This document shows positions 5,475-9,248 of a stretch of 9,248 nucleotides of DNA, one piece after another. Each line of letters starts with the position of its first letter. Position 1 is the first letter of the stretch. A model generated the notes under the pieces. The model worked only from the letters and a program-made list of their open reading frames with translations, was not told where the DNA came from and searched no databases. The stretch covers positions 1 through 9,248 of the forward strand of contig CAMHUJ010000042.1 of NCBI GenBank assembly GCA_946188175.1, read 5' to 3'. The position numbers and the translations under genes were made by a program. Source of the stretch: an uncultured Ruminococcus sp. GTDB lineage: Bacteria > Bacillota > Clostridia > Oscillospirales > Ruminococcaceae.

Positions 5475-7346
5475 TTACTTTTTAATCATCAGAATATACT
5501 CCTGACGGAAGACGACATCCTTCTTGTTTCCGGCATTGTCACCTGAACGGTAATCTACTAAAATTGAGATCTGTCTGCTGTTATCCAGATTGATCTTGTT
5601 CAGGTCAATCTGCATTGTATAGCGGAGCGGGATGCAGTTTTCCGCAGAAGGCTCCGGCTTGAATGCCGCGACTGCTTCCGGGAAATTAGAAGGCAGCCAT
5701 TCCCCTGTTTCAGGGTCCTGATCCGGTCCGTATTCGACCGGCTCAATCATGACGATGTTTTCCTCGTTCGATTTGCCGTATGCAAGCGCTTCGCCGTCTG
5801 CTGCACGCGCCAGCTCCGGACGAATCTCAATCGAGATATTCTGCTTTGCAAGATTCGTGTCCGGCGTCCATTCAAAGGTGAAGTTCAGCATATTGTTTTC
5901 GTCGGGTGTGATCTCCTCGTTGATACCCTTGAGCGCTTTGCCGTCCAGCAGCAGCTTTGAATGTTTGCTGTAAACTGCGATCTGATCATACTGCGCCTGA
6001 TGTTCCGGCGCGGCATCCGAATATGCATCCGCAAGCGTATCAAACGGCTCGCCGGTGTTCAGATCAGTTGCAGCATAGACAATGCGCGGTGCGTCATAAT
6101 ATCCAAGGCGCGGTTCAGTCGGCACGCTGTCATTTGTACCGGATTCTTCCTGCGGGTCTGTAGTCGGCTCTGTTTCCGGCGTCTCATAGAATGCCTCATA
6201 CGGATACCGGAGTTCGCCCTTTGCCGTATCCATCGGATGATCGTAGAGGATATGAATAAACGCGACCGCATTGCCCTCGAGATCATATGTGCCGAAATAG
6301 GTGTCATCGCCGGCGCAGTATTTGTCTACGGCTGCATTGTTTTCATCGACCTGCACGATAGTGTCCTCGAAGCCGAGCCGAGTCTCCCCTTCCTGCAAGG
6401 GATAAAATGTTCCTTCAAAGTCGGGGGTGTCTGCTTCAAAGCTGTCGCTGACACAGTACATGCCGAACGGGGAAATTGCAGTCCGGCGCAGCGGAATTTC
6501 ACCGAGATCTTTTTCATACTGCGGCGGATTGAAATGAGTTGAATCCGGACACATTCTGTTGACATCATAGGTGAAAGACAGATCGGATTCGCGGTCATAG
6601 AGCGGTACGCTCTGCGGCGTAAAATCCAAATCAAAAAATTCATTGGGATCGTTTTCGTTCATGTTGACGTAATAATAACTCAGCTTTGTGTCTTCTGCGG
6701 AGAACGGAACGGTACTGTAATTGCATAAGATGCCGCAGCAGTGCCAGACACCGTTGTCAGAATCATCTGTCTCTTTATAGGGGGATGTGACGCCTGACGA
6801 GATGGTATCATTGCAAGCAGTAAATGTGATGCCCGGAAACTCACTCTGAAAATCATCCTTTGTCTGTCCTTGCAGCGGCGTGACATCGTAGAAATAATAG
6901 AGAACCCAGTCGCAGCCGGTGACGGCTTTCAGCTCGACACGCCAGTTTTCGTTTTCAAGGGAAACGTCGTCAAAATCCTTGCCCCAGCCGGTAAAATCGA
7001 AATCGCAGGGCGTGCCGGTTTTCGCGGCATAATATTCCTGCATCCGGCTGACATAGCAGGGCATGACCTCCGTATCGACCGCGGAAGATACGTCCTCGAT
7101 CTCGGATGCGATGCTTGTCGCTGCGGAGAGATCCGTCTGCTGATTTCTGCCGTGCAGCAACAGATATCCGCCGCCGACATTTGCAGCAAGCAGCGCCGCC
7201 GCGATTGCGGTTCCGGCAATTTTGCCGCCTCGTTTTGTCATATGAATATTCTTTTGCTGTGCCATATTGAGAACCTCCTGTTTGCAGGCAGGATCGTGTT
7301 TGATCTTATCGACCGCGCTGCAATATTGCTGAATTTTCTTTTCCAT
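5475..7346 (-). CDS. Membrane anti-sigma factor candidate with large outer domain (module 2)
   Basis: 623 residues from the ATG at 7346, which has AGGAG eight bases upstream. The frame is open further upstream to 7421, but that region is the end of the sigma gene. Residues 1-42 are cytoplasmic (MEKKIQQYCSAVDKIK) and are the likely sigma-binding segment. H17-x3-C21 recalls half of a zinc anti-sigma motif, but the second Cys is Glu, so it is probably chance. Residues 43-64 form one membrane helix. The outer part has a first domain (about 80-190) whose strands WRVELKAVTGCDWVLYYFYD resemble the DUF4179 type of anti-sigma sensor, then further beta-rich sequence. An acidic Pro/Thr/Glu linker lies near residue 400, and a C-terminal beta domain ends in ILMIKK. 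It shows no clear similarity to the outer domain of module 1. Function is inferred from operon position and topology. Confidence 0.85.
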   Translation of the reverse strand: MEKKIQQYCSAVDKIKHDPACKQEVLNMAQQKNIHMTKRGGKIAGTAIAAALLAANVGGGYLLLHGRNQQTDLSAATSIASEIEDVSSAVDTEVMPCYVSRMQEYYAAKTGTPCDFDFTGWGKDFDDVSLENENWRVELKAVTGCDWVLYYFYDVTPLQGQTKDDFQSEFPGITFTACNDTISSGVTSPYKETDDSDNGVWHCCGILCNYSTVPFSAEDTKLSYYYVNMNENDPNEFFDLDFTPQSVPLYDRESDLSFTYDVNRMCPDSTHFNPPQYEKDLGEIPLRRTAISPFGMYCVSDSFEADTPDFEGTFYPLQEGETRLGFEDTIVQVDENNAAVDKYCAGDDTYFGTYDLEGNAVAFIHILYDHPMDTAKGELRYPYEAFYETPETEPTTDPQEESGTNDSVPTEPRLGYYDAPRIVYAATDLNTGEPFDTLADAYSDAAPEHQAQYDQIAVYSKHSKLLLDGKALKGINEEITPDENNMLNFTFEWTPDTNLAKQNISIEIRPELARAADGEALAYGKSNEENIVMIEPVEYGPDQDPETGEWLPSNFPEAVAAFKPEPSAENCIPLRYTMQIDLNKINLDNSRQISILVDYRSGDNAGNKKDVVFRQEYILMIKK

Positions 7347-7815
7347 TATGCATACTCCTCTCAAGCGCGTTTTTGAGCAGCTTTCGTGCCCTGTAAAGCT
7401 GCGTCTGGACTGCGGTTTCACTTCTTCCCTTCATTTTTGCGATTTCCGCAACGGGATAGCCTTCGTAATAATAAAGGTGTATCACGGAGCGGTATTTCGC
7501 AGGCAGGCTCATGACGGCGTGCCAGACCTCGCTTTCCTCCGGCGATTCAAACGGGATATCGGCGTCCTCCAGCGGGACGGTGAACCGATAGCGGAATGAG
7601 CGCAGCAGGTCTTTTGCAAGATTGATCGTCACGCGCATGATCCATGCAGCTTCATGGGATTCGGAATCGAATTCCTTGCCGCAAGCGAAGCGTTTGAGGA
7701 ACACCTCTGAGGTGAGGTCCTCCGCGTCGGCGCGGTTTTTGCAGTAGGCGAAAGCGAGCCGGTAGACTGATTCGTGATATTTGTCGTAGATTTGTTCCAT
7801 TTCGTTCGGATCCAC
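7306..7815 (-). CDS. ECF-type RNA polymerase sigma factor (module 2)
   Basis: 169 residues. Region 2 (about 8-75) contains IYDKYHESVYRLAFAYCKNRADAEDL in the core-binding position, with SEVFLKRF and AAWIMRVTINLAKDLLRS at the -10 recognition helix. Region 4 (about 100-152) contains LPAKYRSVIHLYYYEGYPVAEIA and the helix ETAVQTQLYRARKLL. GTG at 7815 is chosen because GAGG lies five bases upstream. The next in-frame ATG (7800) is too far from any such site. The last 13 codons overlap the anti-sigma gene by 41 bases in another frame, so the two are co-transcribed and probably coupled. The pair mirrors module 1, but the two sigma factors are clearly different in sequence. Confidence 0.95.
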   Translation of the reverse strand: MDPNEMEQIYDKYHESVYRLAFAYCKNRADAEDLTSEVFLKRFACGKEFDSESHEAAWIMRVTINLAKDLLRSFRYRFTVPLEDADIPFESPEESEVWHAVMSLPAKYRSVIHLYYYEGYPVAEIAKMKGRSETAVQTQLYRARKLLKNALERSMHNGKENSAILQRGR

Positions 7816-7847
7816 GGGTTCCTCACCTCGATTCGGGTTGATGTAAT

Positions 7848-7876
7848 GTGATATTGAAGCGCTTCTATATTGTAAA
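7848..7876 (-). promoter_or_regulatory. Promoter of sigma gene 2 with palindrome in the spacer
   Basis: Read on the - strand: TTTACA (7871-7876), a 17-base spacer, and TATCAC (7848-7853). The spacer contains the perfect palindrome GAAGCGCTTC (7856-7865), a plausible operator. The start would be near 7841, about 26 bases before the GTG. Confidence 0.5.
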
Positions 7877-8021
7877 CGATTGAGGCGGCGAAAATATCAC
7901 AGAATTTTGAATTTTTTTCTGAATTTTTTTGTTTGGCAGATTTTGCAAGCAGATGCGAGAAAATAATAATTTGCTGGACTTTGGCTTTTTGTTCTTTATC
8001 GTTGGTTCAATGTTTAATTTT

Positions 8022-8110
8022 ACTGGGCGCGCGAATGCGAGGGGAGAACCTCTTTCCTCATTCTCTTTTCCCCTTGGGTTGTCACACCCGATCCGCGCCC
8101 TGCGCCCAGT
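8022..8110. repeat. 89-bp repeat bounded by 9-bp inverted ends
   Basis: ACTGGGCGC (8022-8030) is inverted at 8102-8110. The interior is purine/pyrimidine-skewed (CTCTTTCCTCATTCTC, then CCCCTTGGGTTGTC) and resembles 2886-2945 in inverted orientation. The surrounding stretch 7877-8308 has no gene that I can support. It is AT-rich, with a short repeat of GAATTTTTT at 7907-7927. Confidence 0.55.
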
Positions 8111-8308
8111 GATAATAAACACTCGGACAAAGGAAAAAACAATCAGCCTCAAATTTACATTTAATATTTACCATAAATTCAAAGCATATTTTCATACCCG
8201 CCGCACATACTACTCACGCAGACGCGGCAGAGATTCCGGTGCAGCATTCCCTTGCAGCGCCGTTTCCCTCCTCCGTGCGCTGCAAATCCACGAAATGAGG
8301 ATCAAATC

Positions 8309-8518
8309 ATGTGGGATAAGCTTGCTCTGATACTGCTGGTCATCGGCGGTATCAACTGGGGGCTCGTCGGGATCTTTGAACTCGATCTCGTCGCCTGGAT
8401 GTTCGGCGGTGCCGCGTCGATCGTGAGCAGACTGATCTACATTCTGGTGGCGCTTTCCGCCGTCTGGTGTATTTCATTCCTGTTCCGTGACCGCTCTCCG
8501 GTGCGCGCCGAGGCGTAA
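8309..8518 (+). CDS. DUF378/YuzA-like small membrane protein
   Basis: 69 residues. Two membrane helices are clear: about 5-24 (LALILLVIGGINWGLVGIF) and about 38-59 (SIVSRLIYILVALSAVWCIS), followed by a short charged tail. The GGINWGLVG signature in the first helix is characteristic of the DUF378 family (B. subtilis YuzA), whose function is unknown. The length is normal for the family. The ATG at 8309 is chosen because GAGG (8297-8300) lies eight bases upstream. The frame is open upstream to 8252, but that part lacks a ribosome site and is unlike the family. It stands alone with a terminator right behind. Confidence 0.88.
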   Translation: MWDKLALILLVIGGINWGLVGIFELDLVAWMFGGAASIVSRLIYILVALSAVWCISFLFRDRSPVRAEA

Positions 8519-8539
8519 TTCCTTCCCCCCTTTCTCAAT

Positions 8540-8578
8540 GCCCCGTATGCGGAATGCTCCGTATACGGGGCGTTTTTT
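8540..8578 (+). terminator. Rho-independent terminator after the DUF378 gene
   Basis: GCCCCGTATGCGGA (8540-8553) pairs with TCCGTATACGGGGC (8558-8571), with one G-T pair and a loop of four. GTTTTTT follows. Confidence 0.93.
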
Positions 8579-8669
8579 ATGATTCGACAGACTCCGACAA
8601 CTGTCTTTTCACGATATGCCCAAATTTTGCGGAAAGATTCGTACAGATTGACAAAATGTTGTGTTTGAC

Positions 8670-8698
8670 TTGCGTTTTTGATGAAAATATGCTATACT
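8670..8698 (+). promoter_or_regulatory. Extended -10 promoter of the epimerase gene
   Basis: TGCTATACT (8690-8698) is an extended -10 element. TTGCGT (8670-8675) lies 17 bases upstream. Better -35 matches, TTGACT (8665-8670) and TTGACA (8648-8653), are badly spaced. The start would be near 8705, with a leader of about 60 bases. Confidence 0.65.
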
Positions 8699-8764
8699 AA
8701 AGTGAAACACTGGGTTACTATAAAAATATATAGAAGAACTGAGTAAGGAGGATAAATCTGTATC

Positions 8765-9248
8765 ATGAATACGACACAGCAAACAACCCTCAACGGTACG
8801 CCCTGCATTATGCTTTCTGCCGGCGGATATGAGGCTTATATTGCTTATGAAATCGGCTCGAATGTCATCCGCCTTCGGGATGTCAGGCACAATATTGACG
8901 TATTCCGCTATTCTCCGGATAATACCGCTGAAACTCTGAAACAGTCCGCTGAGGTCTGGGGACTGCCTACGCTCTATCTGCCGAACCGCTTTGCCGACGG
9001 TGTTCTGAAAACATCGGATGCAGTCTATCAGCTGCCGGTCAATGAGCCGGATCCCTATCATAACCATATTCACGGATTCCTGCACAAGCGCATACATACC
9101 GTCATTGCACATCACGCGGACGAGAACTGTGCCGTCGTCAAAACCGCTTATGATTACGACGAGAAGGACCCGTTTTTCCCGTATCTTCCGCTGCGCTTCC
9201 GCGTCGAGCTGACCTTTACGCTCAGCGAATACGGTCTGGAGCACAAGA
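8765..9248 (+). CDS. Aldose 1-epimerase (mutarotase, GalM) family protein, 5' part
   Basis: 161 residues are present out of about 300 usual; the gene continues past the window edge. Family members interconvert alpha and beta anomers of sugars such as galactose in the cytoplasm. Diagnostic segments are GLPTLYLPNRFADG with the substrate-binding Arg (R75), YQLPVNEP (88-95), NHIHGF (100-105) with the conserved His, and PLRFRVELTFTLSEYGLE (142-159). The second catalytic His and the Glu base lie beyond the edge, so activity and exact substrate cannot be judged. The ATG at 8765 is the only usable start, because a TAA lies in frame at 8753. AAGGAGG (8745-8751) is 13 bases upstream, longer than usual. 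The gene has its own promoter, and no sugar operon partner is visible. Confidence 0.92.
   Translation, partial: MNTTQQTTLNGTPCIMLSAGGYEAYIAYEIGSNVIRLRDVRHNIDVFRYSPDNTAETLKQSAEVWGLPTLYLPNRFADGVLKTSDAVYQLPVNEPDPYHNHIHGFLHKRIHTVIAHHADENCAVVKTAYDYDEKDPFFPYLPLRFRVELTFTLSEYGLEHK

Noticed and set aside
7347..7421. Upstream start for the module 2 membrane protein at 7421
   Set aside because: It would lengthen the overlap with the sigma gene to 116 bases and has no ribosome site. The ATG at 7346 has AGGAG and matches the usual N-terminus.
8609..9244. 211-codon frame on the - strand
   Set aside because: It is antisense to the aldose 1-epimerase gene, whose motifs are unmistakable, and it also runs across that gene's promoter.

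Overview
The base composition, strong Shine-Dalgarno sites, consensus sigma-A promoters and protein families suggest a Gram-positive anaerobe of the Clostridia. The proteins look most like those of Ruminococcus or other Oscillospiraceae, but this rests on family flavour only, because no species marker is present. The window has seven protein genes, one of them cut by the right edge. It also has the 3' end of a tRNA-like gene at the left edge and several long intergenic stretches filled with palindromes and repeats.

Layout. Bases 1-50 are a tRNA 3' half, followed by a purine-rich repeat (119-209), a terminator (251-293) and a pair of tandem GGGG hairpins. A consensus promoter then drives an XRE-type regulator with a zinc ribbon (460-1224, +). 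It converges on a 261-residue protein of uncertain family, faintly YcaO-like (1286-2071, -), and the two share a bidirectional terminator. The gene-poor stretch 2072-3194 holds a 15-bp hairpin, a 162-bp imperfect palindrome with a promoter-like sequence just before it, and an inverted copy of the repeat found after the tRNA.

The centre consists of two ECF sigma factor / membrane anti-sigma modules that point at each other. The first is 3195-3752 plus 3749-5410 on the + strand. The second is 7306-7815 plus 5475-7346 on the - strand. They meet at one bidirectional terminator (5428-5454). In each module the sigma gene overlaps the start of a single-pass membrane protein with a short cytoplasmic N-terminus and a large extracytoplasmic domain. 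This is the arrangement expected for a surface sensor that holds a sigma factor. The two outer domains look unrelated, so the modules probably sense different things.

The right part has a second repeat-bearing spacer (7816-8308), a small DUF378/YuzA-like membrane protein (8309-8518, +) with a strong terminator, and the 5' part of an aldose 1-epimerase-family gene (8765 to the window end, +) with its own promoter.

I do not see a clearly new multi-gene system. The least explained items are the 162-bp palindromic element with its possible promoter, the inverted repeats flanking 2.8 kb beside the tRNA, the facing sigma/anti-sigma pairs, and the possibly degenerate YcaO-like protein.
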